This document shows positions 9,134 to 18,036 of a stretch of 64,000 nucleotides of DNA, piece by piece; position 1 is the stretch's first letter; every line of letters begins with the position of its first letter. Under the pieces are notes generated by a model. The model did no database searches and was not told where the DNA came from. It saw nothing but the letters and a program-made list of their open reading frames with translations. The DNA is from Pseudomonadaceae bacterium. Its GTDB lineage: Bacteria; Pseudomonadota; Gammaproteobacteria; Pseudomonadales; Pseudomonadaceae. The stretch is taken from NCBI GenBank assembly GCA_019745275.1, contig JAIETJ010000062.1:19709-83708 (forward strand), in the 5' to 3' direction. The translations under genes and the position numbers were made by a program.

Positions 9134-11395
9134 TCAACCACGACGGGCGTAGCGCTTGAGCATACTTGGCACATCAAGAATTAAGGCAATACGTCCATCG
9201 CCGGTAATGGTTGCCCCGGACATCCCCGGAGTGCCTTGCAGCATTTTGCCCAAGGGTTTAATGACCACCTCCTCTTGGCCAACCAACTGATCAACCACAA
9301 AGCCGATACGCTGAGTGCCCACCGACAAAATAACCACATGTCCCTCGCCCTGCTCTTCGCAGTCAGAGCCATTAACCAGCCAGCGCTTGAGATAAAACAG
9401 TGGCAAGGCCTTGTCGCGGACAATCACCACCTCTTGGCCATCGACCACATTGGTACGGGTCAAATCGAGGTGGAAGATTTCGTTCACATTCACCAGAGGG
9501 AAAGCGAAAGCTTGGTTACCCAGCATCACCATCAAGGTCGGCATAATCGCCAAGGTTAATGGCACCTTAATAACAATCTTGGTGCCCTGGCCCTTGGTTG
9601 AGTAGATGTTAATGATGCCGTTGAGCTGGGAAATCTTGGTTTTCACCACGTCCATGCCAACGCCACGTCCGGACACGTCGGTAATTTCGGCCTTGGTAGA
9701 AAAACCTGGGGCGAAGATCAAGTTAAAGCACTCGGCGTCACTTAAGCGATCGGCTGCGTCTTTATCCATCACGCCTTTTTCTACCGCTTTGGCGCGCAGT
9801 ACATCCGGGTCCATACCGTTGCCGTCATCGGTAATCGACAAAAGGATATGGTCGCCCTCTTGTTGCGCCGCCAAAATAATCTTACCGCCACGGCTCTTAC
9901 CGTTGGCCTCGCGTTGATCGGGCAATTCGATGCCATGGTCAACCGAGTTGCGCACCAAGTGCACTAAGGGATCGGCCAGCGCCTCGACCAAGTTTTTGTC
10001 GAGGTCGGTTTCTTCGCCGACCAACTCCAAGTTGATTTCTTTTTTCAGGTTGCGGGCCAGATCGCGAACCAAACGCGGGAAGCGACCAAACACTTTTTTG
10101 ATCGGCTGCATGCGGGTTTTCATCACCGCCGTTTGCAGATCGGCGGTTACTACATCGAGGTTAGAAACCGCTTTGGCCATGGCCTCATCGTTGCTGTTGG
10201 AGCCCAACCGCACCAAGCGGTTACGCACCAGCACCAACTCACCGACCATGTTCATGATTTCATCCAGCCGTGCGGTGTCCACTCGCACGGTGGTTTCAGC
10301 TTCACTGGCAGCGGGCTTGTCACCCGTCGCAGGTACTGCTGCTCGAGCAGGCTCAGCTCTAGCTGGGGCCGGTACCGGCTCAACTGCGCGGGCAGGTTCC
10401 TCGACACTGGCAGCAACCGGCTTAGCTGCCGCGACAGGTTTGGCCGGTGCAGCAGGTTTTGGCGCCACTACCGCTGGCGCACTGGCGGCAGGCTCAACAA
10501 ACTTGCCCTTGCCATGCAACTGGTCGAGCAAGGCCTCGAACTCATCGTCGGTGATATTTTCACCACCGTTTACAGCAGCCGCACTGGACGACTCGGCAGA
10601 AGTTTCCGGTGCAGAGTCTGCCGGAGCTTCAAACTTACCTTTGCCGTGCAACTGATCGAGCAATGCCTCGAACTCGTCATCGGTAATTTCACCATCCGGG
10701 GTTGCCGCAACGGGTGCCGGTGCAACTGGCGCAGCTTCGGGGGCAGCAAACTGACCCTTGCCGTGCAATTGATCGAGCAACGACTCAAACTCATCATCGC
10801 TAATGTCATTAGACGAAGAAGTACTCACAGAAACTTCCGCCGCTGGCTCTGCCAGCACCTCAGCGGGTTGCGCCAAGGCATCTAATAACTGCTCAAACTC
10901 ACTGTCGGTAATATCATTGTTATCGCTAGCAGCGGGCGTTTCTTGATACTCAACCTCAGGCTCTACCGCTGCAGCAACTGCCGCGGGTGCGGGTGCGGGT
11001 GCGCCACCGGGCTCAGCCAAACGCGCCAAAGCAGCTAATAGCTCCGGCGTGGCATGCGTCACTTCGCTACGTTCGCGCACTTGGGCAAACATCGAATTAA
11101 CCGCATCGAGTGTTTCTAGCACCACGTCCATGAGTTCGGAATCAACCCGACGTGCACCTTTACGCAGAATATCGAACACGTTTTCTGCGATATGGCAGCA
11201 TTCCACCAGCGCATCCAGCTGGAGAAAACCGGCTCCACCTTTGACCGTGTGAAAACCACGGAAAATGGCATTGAGCAAATTCATATCGTCCGGGCGATTT
11301 TCAAGCTCAACCAACTGTTCGGACAACAGTTCAAGAATCTCGCCGGCCTCTACCAGGAAGTCCTGGAGAATTTCTTCATCGGCGCCGAAGCTCAT
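9134..11395 (-). CDS. cheA: CheA, chemotaxis histidine kinase
   Basis: Kinase that phosphorylates CheY and CheB. Order of parts in the 753 residues: P1/HPt domain with H49 (FHTVKGGAGF); a long Ala/Pro-rich linker; dimerisation and ATPase domains from about residue 365 (MVGELVLVRNRL; NSVDHGIE N-box; GRGVGMDVV); and a CheW-like C-terminus ending at LKRYARRG. The linker holds four copies of an ITDDEFEALLDQLHGKG-type motif at about residues 161-173, 197-216, 236-255 and 280-299, in the region where enteric CheA has P2. The gene is separated from cheZ by 11 bases. Confidence 0.97.
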   Translation of the reverse strand: MSFGADEEILQDFLVEAGEILELLSEQLVELENRPDDMNLLNAIFRGFHTVKGGAGFLQLDALVECCHIAENVFDILRKGARRVDSELMDVVLETLDAVNSMFAQVRERSEVTHATPELLAALARLAEPGGAPAPAPAAVAAAVEPEVEYQETPAASDNNDITDSEFEQLLDALAQPAEVLAEPAAEVSVSTSSSNDISDDEFESLLDQLHGKGQFAAPEAAPVAPAPVAATPDGEITDDEFEALLDQLHGKGKFEAPADSAPETSAESSSAAAVNGGENITDDEFEALLDQLHGKGKFVEPAASAPAVVAPKPAAPAKPVAAAKPVAASVEEPARAVEPVPAPARAEPARAAVPATGDKPAASEAETTVRVDTARLDEIMNMVGELVLVRNRLVRLGSNSNDEAMAKAVSNLDVVTADLQTAVMKTRMQPIKKVFGRFPRLVRDLARNLKKEINLELVGEETDLDKNLVEALADPLVHLVRNSVDHGIELPDQREANGKSRGGKIILAAQQEGDHILLSITDDGNGMDPDVLRAKAVEKGVMDKDAADRLSDAECFNLIFAPGFSTKAEITDVSGRGVGMDVVKTKISQLNGIINIYSTKGQGTKIVIKVPLTLAIMPTLMVMLGNQAFAFPLVNVNEIFHLDLTRTNVVDGQEVVIVRDKALPLFYLKRWLVNGSDCEEQGEGHVVILSVGTQRIGFVVDQLVGQEEVVIKPLGKMLQGTPGMSGATITGDGRIALILDVPSMLKRYARRG
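10499..10915 (-). repeat. Four tandem acidic motif repeats inside cheA
   Basis: The coding sequence of the CheA linker contains four diverged repeats spaced about 37-44 codons apart. The motif is (D/E)I(T/S)D(D/S)EFE(A/S/Q)LLD(Q/A)L, and three of the four copies continue with HGKG(K/Q)F. The copy nearest P1 lacks the HGKGKF part. Between copies the sequence is low-complexity Ala/Pro/Glu. The repeat is clearest in the protein and also visible in the DNA. Confidence 0.9.
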
Positions 11396-11406
11396 GCGTG
11401 TGCTCC

Positions 11407-12195
11407 CTAAAAACCAAGACTAGATAGCAGATCGTCGACATCGACCTGACCAGATACAACGTCTTCACGTGTATCGGCATGAATCTGCGGACCTTCACCC
11501 TTGGATGGCTCTTTTTGTTGTTTTTGTTCAGCACGCAACTCATCGTGGTCGTGCTTGATGCCGGTATAGCGGTCGATTTGCGAAGCCATGCAAACCAGCT
11601 TGAGCAAATTACTCTCAACCTCAGTGACCATTGCCGTCACCCGCTTGATCACCTGCCCCGTTAAATCTTGGAAGTCTTGGGCAAGTAAAATATCGTTCAA
11701 GTGGCCAGACAGTTTGCTGCTATCGCGATCACTTTGTTCAAGAAACGCTTCAATCCGCTTGGCCAATTCGCGAAACTCATCGGCACCCACTTCGCGGCGC
11801 ATAAAGCGCGCCCAATCGGCACTCAAAGCGCGCGACTCTGCGCCAATGTCATTGACCAGCGGTGCGCATTCTTCAACTAAGTCCATGGTGCGATTGGCCG
11901 CTTTCTCGGTCATGCGCACAACATAGTTAAGCCGCTCACTGGCATCGCTGATTTCCGAGACTTCGGCGGCGTGAGAGCCACTCAAGTCAACTTGAAAATT
12001 AACGATGGAGTTGTGCAATTCGCGGGTTAACTTGCCGACCTCATGGTAGAGGCCTTGATCACGGGCTTTGTTTAAATCATGAATAACTTCAATCGCGTCA
12101 CTGAAATTACCGCGCTCAAGGCTTTCCATCAGCGAGCGTGCGTGGTTTTTCAGACTCGACTCAAGGTCAGTCATTTGCGGCTCTTTATGCTCCAT
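11407..12195 (-). CDS. cheZ: CheZ, CheY-P phosphatase
   Basis: Terminates chemotaxis signalling by dephosphorylating CheY-P. The long helical hairpin includes the catalytic block LLAQDFQDLTGQVIKRV (the conserved glutamine inserts into the CheY active site), and the C-terminus ends in the CheY-binding peptide VDVDDLLSSLGF. I chose the ATG at 12195 with GAGGG upstream, giving 262 residues, the usual Pseudomonas length; the frame stays open to a TTG at 12234 but that would overlap cheY. Confidence 0.95.
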   Translation of the reverse strand: MEHKEPQMTDLESSLKNHARSLMESLERGNFSDAIEVIHDLNKARDQGLYHEVGKLTRELHNSIVNFQVDLSGSHAAEVSEISDASERLNYVVRMTEKAANRTMDLVEECAPLVNDIGAESRALSADWARFMRREVGADEFRELAKRIEAFLEQSDRDSSKLSGHLNDILLAQDFQDLTGQVIKRVTAMVTEVESNLLKLVCMASQIDRYTGIKHDHDELRAEQKQQKEPSKGEGPQIHADTREDVVSGQVDVDDLLSSLGF

Positions 12196-12214
12196 AGCGC
12201 CCTCGCGACTGCCA

Positions 12215-12601
12215 CTAGCCGTTAACCCGCTCAAAGATCTTGTCGATCTTCTCTTTCAGCACTTGCGCGGTAAACGGCTTAACTACATAGCCATTCACGC
12301 CTGCTTGCGCCGCTTCGATAATCTGGTCGCGCTTGGCCTCAGCCGTCACCATTAACACAGGCAACTGCTTGAGCCGCTCATCGGCGCGCACGGCTCGCAA
12401 CAGGTCGATACCGGTCATCCCGGGCATGTTCCAGTCGGTTACCAGAAAGTCAAAGCTGCCGCTTTGCAGCATCGGCAGTGCAGTGACGCCATCATCAGCC
12501 TCAGCGGTGTTGGTAAATCCCAAGTCACGCAAGAGGTTCTTGATGATTCGCCGCATTGTCGAAAAGTCATCGACGATGAGGATTTTCATGTTCTTGTCCA
12601 A
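12215..12601 (-). CDS. cheY: CheY, chemotaxis response regulator
   Basis: Single receiver domain that binds the FliM/FliN switch when phosphorylated. The acid pocket (VDDFS), phospho-acceptor aspartate (VTDWNMPGM), conserved Thr (MVTAEA) and Lys (VVKPF) are all present. Start: the strong GGAGG at 12607-12611 is five bases from a TTG at 12601 and 17 bases from the ATG at 12589 that begins MKILIVDD. I prefer TTG (128 residues; MDKNMKIL resembles the N-terminus of Vibrio CheY3), but ATG (124 residues) is the common annotation. Confidence 0.95.
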   Translation of the reverse strand: MDKNMKILIVDDFSTMRRIIKNLLRDLGFTNTAEADDGVTALPMLQSGSFDFLVTDWNMPGMTGIDLLRAVRADERLKQLPVLMVTAEAKRDQIIEAAQAGVNGYVVKPFTAQVLKEKIDKIFERVNG

Positions 12602-12624
12602 ATCGACCTCCGTACAGTCCTAAA

Positions 12625-12644
12625 CATGTGCAAATTTGCACATG
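12625..12644. promoter_or_regulatory. Perfect 20-base palindrome upstream of cheY
   Basis: CATGTGCAAATTTGCACATG is a perfect dyad in the fliA-cheY gap, ending 13 bases before the cheY Shine-Dalgarno and 53 bases after the fliA stop. It could be an operator for a dimeric regulator or an mRNA hairpin. It does not match the CRP/Vfr, Anr/FNR or LexA consensus. There is no following U-tract on the minus strand (TTTAGGAC). Confidence 0.6.
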
Positions 12645-12697
12645 CCGTTAAACGTGAATTTGTTCTATTGCCCAGCGTACTGTGTTCAAGCGATGAC

Positions 12698-13444
12698 TCA
12701 GTGCGCACGCCACTCAGCTAAGCGTGCCCGCAAACGTGCGGCGCACTGACTATGTAACTGGCTGACCCGTGATTCGCTAACCCCAAGCACCTCACCAATT
12801 TCTTTAAGGTTCAGGCCTTCATCGTAGTACAACGATAAAACCAAACGCTCACGCTCCGGCAAGTTACTAATGGCATCGGCCAAAGCTTGCTGAAACCGCT
12901 CATCCTCCAGATCCCGCGAAGGTTCAAGTTGCGACGCCCCCGTGTACTCACCGACACCGCCAGGCTCGTTTTCCTGCAAGAGGTCATCGAAGCTAAACAG
13001 GCGACTGCCTAGAGTATCGCTGAGAATGCCGTAGTAATCCTCGAGACTTAATTCTAATTCGGCCGCAACCTCTTGATCTTTAGCGTCTCGGCCGACTCGC
13101 GCTTCAATTTTTCTGATTGCATCGCTGACCATGCGGGTATTGCGATGCACCGAGCGCGGTGCCCAATCACCTTTACGCACATCATCAAGCATAGCTCCCC
13201 GAATGCGAATACCGGCGTAGGTTTCAAAACTTGCGCCCTTGCTGGCGTCGTACTTGGTTGAGGCTTCGAGCAAACCGATCATCCCCGCTTGGATCAAGTC
13301 ATCTACTTGAACATTAGCTGGTAATCGGGCTAGCAGGTGGTAAGCAATACGTTTAACCAAAGGTGCGTATTGCTCGATGAGCTGATGCCGGGAGTCTTGT
13401 GCCTGCGCTTTGCTATACATGCGAAGCCCCATAGCGACTGTCAT
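12698..13444 (-). CDS. fliA: FliA, sigma-28 flagellar sigma factor
   Basis: Directs transcription of late flagellar and chemotaxis genes; held inactive by FlgM (not in this window). The 248 residues contain region 2 (LLARLPANVQVDDLIQAG, FAGIRIRG-type block) and region 4 with the helix-turn-helix LKEIGEVLGVSESRVSQLHS. The ATG overlaps the fleN stop by 4 bases, so translation is coupled to FleN, itself a regulator of FleQ. Confidence 0.97.
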   Translation of the reverse strand: MTVAMGLRMYSKAQAQDSRHQLIEQYAPLVKRIAYHLLARLPANVQVDDLIQAGMIGLLEASTKYDASKGASFETYAGIRIRGAMLDDVRKGDWAPRSVHRNTRMVSDAIRKIEARVGRDAKDQEVAAELELSLEDYYGILSDTLGSRLFSFDDLLQENEPGGVGEYTGASQLEPSRDLEDERFQQALADAISNLPERERLVLSLYYDEGLNLKEIGEVLGVSESRVSQLHSQCAARLRARLAEWRAH

Positions 13445-14274
13445 ACACCGGTGTCTGCCGTCGAGTTTTGCACCAAGCGTTCGACGAAAAACTCCAGATG
13501 ACCACGTGGATTGGCCGGCAATGGCCAGGCATCAACTTTCTGCGCGATAGCCTTAAAGGCCAGTGCACATTTTGAACGTGGAAAAGCCTCATACACGGCG
13601 CGCTGCTTTTGCACTGCTTTTCGCACCGATTCGTCGTAGGGCACCGCGCCGACATATTGCAGCGCCACATCGAGAAAGCGGTCGGTCACTTTAGTCAGCT
13701 TAGCGAACAGGTTGTGCCCTTCCTGCGGGCTGTGCGCCATATTGGCCAGCACTCGAAAGCGGCTCATGCCGTAATCGCGGTTGAGCAATTTAATCAGCGC
13801 ATAGGCGTCGGTAATCGAGGTCGGCTCGTCGCAGACCACCATTATCACTTCTTGGGCAGCGCGCACGAAACTCACCACGCCATCGCCGATGCCGGCGGCG
13901 GTGTCGATAATCAGCACGTCAACGTTGTCGCTAATTTCGCTAAAGGCTTGGATTAAACCGGCGTGTTGCATCGGCGACAGTTGCACCATGCTCTGCGCGC
14001 CCGAGGCGGCCGGCACGATACGAATACCACCGGGGCCTTGGATCAATACGTCACGTAAATCGCACTCACCGGCGATCACGTCTTCCAACGTGCGCTTGGC
14101 GGTCAGGCCGAGCAATACGTCGACGTTGGCTAAACCTAAGTCGGCATCCATCAGCAACACGCGCCGACCGAGGTCCGCTAACGCCAGCGCCAAATTAACC
14201 GACACATTAGTCTTGCCAACGCCGCCCTTGCCGCCGGTCACTGCAATCACCTGTACGGGATGCTTACTACTCAT
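13441..14274 (-). CDS. fleN: FleN (FlhG), flagellar number regulator ATPase
   Basis: MinD-like ATPase of 277 residues with deviant Walker A KGGVGKT at residues 16-22 and LLMDADLGLANVDVLLG as the next hallmark block. In Pseudomonas FleN binds FleQ and limits the polar flagellum count to one, with FlhF setting the location. It lies between flhF and fliA in the standard order; a 103-base gap to flhF shows no convincing promoter. Confidence 0.97.
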   Translation of the reverse strand: MSSKHPVQVIAVTGGKGGVGKTNVSVNLALALADLGRRVLLMDADLGLANVDVLLGLTAKRTLEDVIAGECDLRDVLIQGPGGIRIVPAASGAQSMVQLSPMQHAGLIQAFSEISDNVDVLIIDTAAGIGDGVVSFVRAAQEVIMVVCDEPTSITDAYALIKLLNRDYGMSRFRVLANMAHSPQEGHNLFAKLTKVTDRFLDVALQYVGAVPYDESVRKAVQKQRAVYEAFPRSKCALAFKAIAQKVDAWPLPANPRGHLEFFVERLVQNSTADTGV

Positions 14275-14377
14275 GCTGTTTTAACACCTTGTGTTGCTTG
14301 GACTGGAATCGATGGCCAGCGCTGCGCGGCCAAGGATACAAGGTACTGCGGGTGTAAAATTCTGTGCTCCGAGCAGT

Positions 14378-15688
14378 TTAACCAACCTGCCGGGGTTGTT
14401 GCTGATACAAACCAGCAAACATATCGGCCATGGCATCCTCGCTCGGGTCCTCGGGTACTTGCAAGCTTACCGCTCGACTGACCAATTGATGACTGCGTGG
14501 AAACTGTAAATCGTCAGGAATTCGAGGCCCATCAGCGACATAGGCTACCGGCAGGCGCTGACTGATAGCCAGCCCTAAAACTTCACCAAGGCTGGTTGCT
14601 TCATCTAGCTTAGTCAAAATACAGCCAGTCAAACCACAATGCTTATAACTATGGTAGGCGGCCTTGAGCACTTGACCCTGACTGGTTGCGGCTAAAACTA
14701 AATAATTTTTAGCTTTTATGCCGCGTCCGGCCAGGGTTTCCAGTTGCATGCGCAACGCCGGATCATTGCCAGGTAAACCGGCGGTATCGATTAACACCAC
14801 TTTACGCCGCGCTAAAGGCGCCAGCGCCTGGGTTAAGGACTGACCCGGATCGACGTGAGTAACCGACACATTCAGAATCCGCCCAAGGGTTTTCAGCTGC
14901 TCTTGGGCGCCAATGCGATAGCTGTCCATGCTCACCAAGGCGATATTTTGCGCGCCGTACTTGAGCACATAACGGGCGGCCAACTTGGCTAGGGTGGTGG
15001 TTTTACCCATGCCGGCCGGTCCGACCAAGGCGATGACCCCGCCCTCTTCTAGCGGCTCAACGGGCGCGATCCGAATCGCATGGGCCAAATGTGCCAAGAG
15101 CATCCGCCAAGCTTGGCGCGGATCAGTAATGGTGGCGACTTTTTCCAGCAGCGCGCGGGCCAGTTCAGCCGCTATACCCATGCGTTGCAACCGCCGCCAT
15201 AAATTGGCTTGCTGCGGCTTGCGAGTTTGCAGTTGACCCCAGGCAATTGAGCCTAACTGCACCTCAATCAATTCACGCAAGCCGTGCAGTTCAAAACGCA
15301 TGGCCTCCAGCGCCCGCTGATCACCCGCGGGCAATGCCGCTGCAGCGGCTGGCGGGGTTGCCCGCGCAGGCGGCGCCGCGCGCGCTGGCGAAGCTTTAGC
15401 CGGGCCGGCGAACAACTGACCGTCTTTACCCGCATCCGCCTGAACACGGTTATGCAGTTCAGCTTGCGCCGAGGCGATGCGCGTTTGGGTCTTGCGCAGC
15501 TCAGTTTCCAGCTCAACATTCGGCTGACGGCTGGGCGCGGCAGGTATCTGATAGTCCAGGGCAGCTGTCAGTTCAACCCCACCCGCCACCCGGCGATTGG
15601 CAATTATTGAGGCATCAGCACCCAATTCATCACGGACCAGCTTCATGGCTTGGCGCATATCGGCGGCAAAAAAGCGTTTGACTTGCAT
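14378..15688 (-). CDS. flhF: FlhF, SRP-type GTPase for polar flagellum placement
   Basis: SRP-family GTPase that sets the polar site of flagellar assembly. The N-terminal block starts MQVKRFFAADMRQAM, followed by a low-complexity Ala/Pro basic linker (about 90-125). The NG domain has the P-loop GPAGMGKTT at residues 223-231, LIDTAGLPGNDPAL, and TKLDEATSLGEVLG. Length 436 fits. It follows flhA by nine bases. Confidence 0.97.
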   Translation of the reverse strand: MQVKRFFAADMRQAMKLVRDELGADASIIANRRVAGGVELTAALDYQIPAAPSRQPNVELETELRKTQTRIASAQAELHNRVQADAGKDGQLFAGPAKASPARAAPPARATPPAAAAALPAGDQRALEAMRFELHGLRELIEVQLGSIAWGQLQTRKPQQANLWRRLQRMGIAAELARALLEKVATITDPRQAWRMLLAHLAHAIRIAPVEPLEEGGVIALVGPAGMGKTTTLAKLAARYVLKYGAQNIALVSMDSYRIGAQEQLKTLGRILNVSVTHVDPGQSLTQALAPLARRKVVLIDTAGLPGNDPALRMQLETLAGRGIKAKNYLVLAATSQGQVLKAAYHSYKHCGLTGCILTKLDEATSLGEVLGLAISQRLPVAYVADGPRIPDDLQFPRSHQLVSRAVSLQVPEDPSEDAMADMFAGLYQQQPRQVG

Positions 15689-15698
15689 GGCCTAGACC

Positions 15699-17828
15699 TC
15701 AGTTCTGCCCCACCGTCGCAACGATGGTGACCTGCTTGTTATCCGGAATTTCTTGGTAGGCCAGCACGTGCATATTCGGCACTGCGAGGCGCGCAAAGCG
15801 CGAAAGCATCGCCCGAACCGGGCCAGCCACCAGCAAAATCGCTGGCTTGCCGAGCATCTCCTGACGCTGCGCTGCGTCCACCAAGGAACGTTGTAACTTT
15901 TCAGCCATGCCAGGCTCCAAAAGAATGCCTTCTTCGGAGCCTTGGCCGGCCTTCTGAATACTGTTGAGCAATATCTGTTCCAACCTTGGCTCAAGGGTGA
16001 TCACCGGCAGCTCCGGCTCTAGTCCCACAACGCTTTGCACAATTGCGCGGGCCAATGCGACCCGCACAGCGACTACCATGGCGGCGGGATCTTGACTCTT
16101 GCTGGCGACATTGGCGATGGTCTCGGCGATGGTGCGAATATCGCGCACTGGCACCTGCTCTTGCAGCAGCGCCTGTAGCACCTTGAGCAAGGTCGACAGC
16201 GATACGGTGCCCGGCACCAGCTCTTCGGCGAGTTTAGGTGAACTCTTGGCCAGCAACTGCAGCAATTGCTGCACTTCCTCGTGACCGAGCAGCTCATGGG
16301 CATGCTTGTGCAGCACTTGATTGAGGTGAGTGGCAACCACAGTACTGGCGTCCACCACGGTATAACCCAGCGATTGTGCTTGATCGCGCTGGTTCGCGTC
16401 GATCCACACGGCTTCCAGACCAAACGCCGGATCCTTGGCGGCAATGCCATTCAGCGGGCCAAATACTTGCCCCGGATTTATCGCCAACTCACGATCGGGA
16501 TACACCTCTGCTTCGGCCACGCTAACGCCCATCAAGGTCAAACGGTAGGCATTGGGCAACAGGTCGAGGTTGTCGCGAATATGCACCGAGGGCATCAAAA
16601 AACCCATTTCTTGTGAGAGTTTCTTGCGCACCCCCTTGATGCGGGCCAGCAACTGCCCACCTTGGGTACGATCGACCAACGGAATCAGCCGATAACCCAC
16701 CTCCAAGCCGACCATATCCACCGGAGTCACATCTTCCCAGCCCAGCTCCTTGGTCTCCTGCGCGCGCGCAGCTGGCAGTAACTCTTGCTGGCGCTGCACC
16801 TCCTGCACCGCCTCCTCTTTGACCTTGCGCTGCTTGTTGGCGATCCAATAAGCCCAACCGGCAGCTGCCAAACCGAGACTCACAAAGGAGAAATGCGGCA
16901 TGCCTGGCACCAAACCCATGGCGATCATGATGGCCGCCGACACCGCCAGTGCGCGCGGCGAGGCAAACATCTGCCGATGCACCTGCTCGCCCATAGCTTC
17001 CGAACTGGATACCCGAGTCACCATGATCGCCGCGGCAGTTGACAGCAGCAGCGAAGGAATTTGCGCCACCAAACCATCACCGATGGTCAACAGGGTATAA
17101 ACCTTGCTCGCCTCGGAGAACGCCAGATCATGCTGAAATACGCCGATGGCGATACCGCCGATCAAATTGATAAACAGGATCAGCAAACCGGCGATCGCAT
17201 CACCGCGCACGAACTTGCTAGCACCGTCCATGGAGCCATAGAAATCAGCCTCTTGTGAGACCTCCGAACGGCGTTTTTTGGCTTCCGCTTGCTCGATCAA
17301 GCCGGCATTTAAGTCGGCATCGATGGCCATCTGCTTGCCCGGCATGGCATCCAAGGTAAAGCGCGCACTGACCTCAGAGATCCGCCCGGCGCCCTTGGTG
17401 ACAACCACGAAGTTGATGATCATTAAGATCGCAAAGACCACGATACCGACCACGTAGTTGCCGCCGATCACCACCTCGCCGAACGCTTGAATCACCTGCC
17501 CTGCTGCCGCATGACCGTCATGCCCGTGTAACAACACCACCCGCGTGGAAGCCACGTTCAAGGCTAGGCGCAGCAGAGTAGCCGCCAGTAGGATGGTCGG
17601 AAATACGGCAAAATCAAGGGGCCGCAAGGAGTAGATACTGACCAGTAACACCACAATCGACAGGGCGATACTGAAAGTGAACAGCACATCGAGAAGAAAC
17701 GGCGGAATCGGCAACATCACCATGCCGAGCATGATCAGCAACATCAGCGGAATGCCGAGATTGCCCTCACGCAGCCCCGAAAGGTTGCTGCGCACGTTGC
17801 CGATCATTTGCGTGTGATTTGCTGCCAC
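15699..17828 (-). CDS. flhA: FlhA, flagellar export gate protein
   Basis: Large export-gate subunit that forms the nonameric ring and docks chaperone-substrate complexes. Eight membrane helices occupy roughly the first 330 residues, including the conserved FHIPEP-type loop (FTLDAMPGKQMAIDADLNAG), and a cytoplasmic domain follows to residue 709. The ATG at 17828 is preceded by a sigma-54 element at 17886-17901, consistent with flhA being the first gene of its transcription unit. Confidence 0.98.
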   Translation of the reverse strand: MAANHTQMIGNVRSNLSGLREGNLGIPLMLLIMLGMVMLPIPPFLLDVLFTFSIALSIVVLLVSIYSLRPLDFAVFPTILLAATLLRLALNVASTRVVLLHGHDGHAAAGQVIQAFGEVVIGGNYVVGIVVFAILMIINFVVVTKGAGRISEVSARFTLDAMPGKQMAIDADLNAGLIEQAEAKKRRSEVSQEADFYGSMDGASKFVRGDAIAGLLILFINLIGGIAIGVFQHDLAFSEASKVYTLLTIGDGLVAQIPSLLLSTAAAIMVTRVSSSEAMGEQVHRQMFASPRALAVSAAIMIAMGLVPGMPHFSFVSLGLAAAGWAYWIANKQRKVKEEAVQEVQRQQELLPAARAQETKELGWEDVTPVDMVGLEVGYRLIPLVDRTQGGQLLARIKGVRKKLSQEMGFLMPSVHIRDNLDLLPNAYRLTLMGVSVAEAEVYPDRELAINPGQVFGPLNGIAAKDPAFGLEAVWIDANQRDQAQSLGYTVVDASTVVATHLNQVLHKHAHELLGHEEVQQLLQLLAKSSPKLAEELVPGTVSLSTLLKVLQALLQEQVPVRDIRTIAETIANVASKSQDPAAMVVAVRVALARAIVQSVVGLEPELPVITLEPRLEQILLNSIQKAGQGSEEGILLEPGMAEKLQRSLVDAAQRQEMLGKPAILLVAGPVRAMLSRFARLAVPNMHVLAYQEIPDNKQVTIVATVGQN

Positions 17829-17885
17829 TTCACCACTCCAACCGATTCAATCTTTTGACGCTCGGAGCGCCTTTGAATCTGCTAG

Positions 17886-17901
17886 TGCAAGAAGCCGTCC
17901 A
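17886..17901 (-). promoter_or_regulatory. Sigma-54 promoter upstream of flhA
   Basis: On the minus strand this reads TGGACGGCTTCTTGCA: GG and GC lie 12 bases apart, as required for a -24/-12 element (consensus TGGCAC-N5-TTGCA). The predicted start is near 17875, about 47 bases before the flhA ATG. In P. aeruginosa flhA is a FleQ/sigma-54-dependent gene, which agrees. Confidence 0.75.
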
Positions 17902-17933
17902 ACTTAACCAAGCGATTGAGAAATAAAGAAAAA

Positions 17934-17949
17934 CGTAGGTCGGGTTAGC
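17934..17949. repeat. Half of a REP-like element (possible)
   Basis: CGTAGGTCGGGTTAGC resembles the left arm of a common Pseudomonas-type REP (GTAGGTCGGGTTAG...TAACCCGAC), but the matching right arm is absent. It lies in the flhB-flhA gap. This may be a remnant or chance. Confidence 0.3.
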
Positions 17950-18036
17950 AGCGAGACAAATATCTTAAAGGTCACCCACTAGCCGAACGCCGCGGCTATG
18001 ACAGCTGCAGCAGAACGACTAAAAGCACTTGGCGGG

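Noticed and set aside
9930..10655. A 241-codon plus-strand open frame over cheA
   Set aside because: It mirrors the repetitive Ala/Pro-rich CheA linker; low complexity and no protein features of its own.
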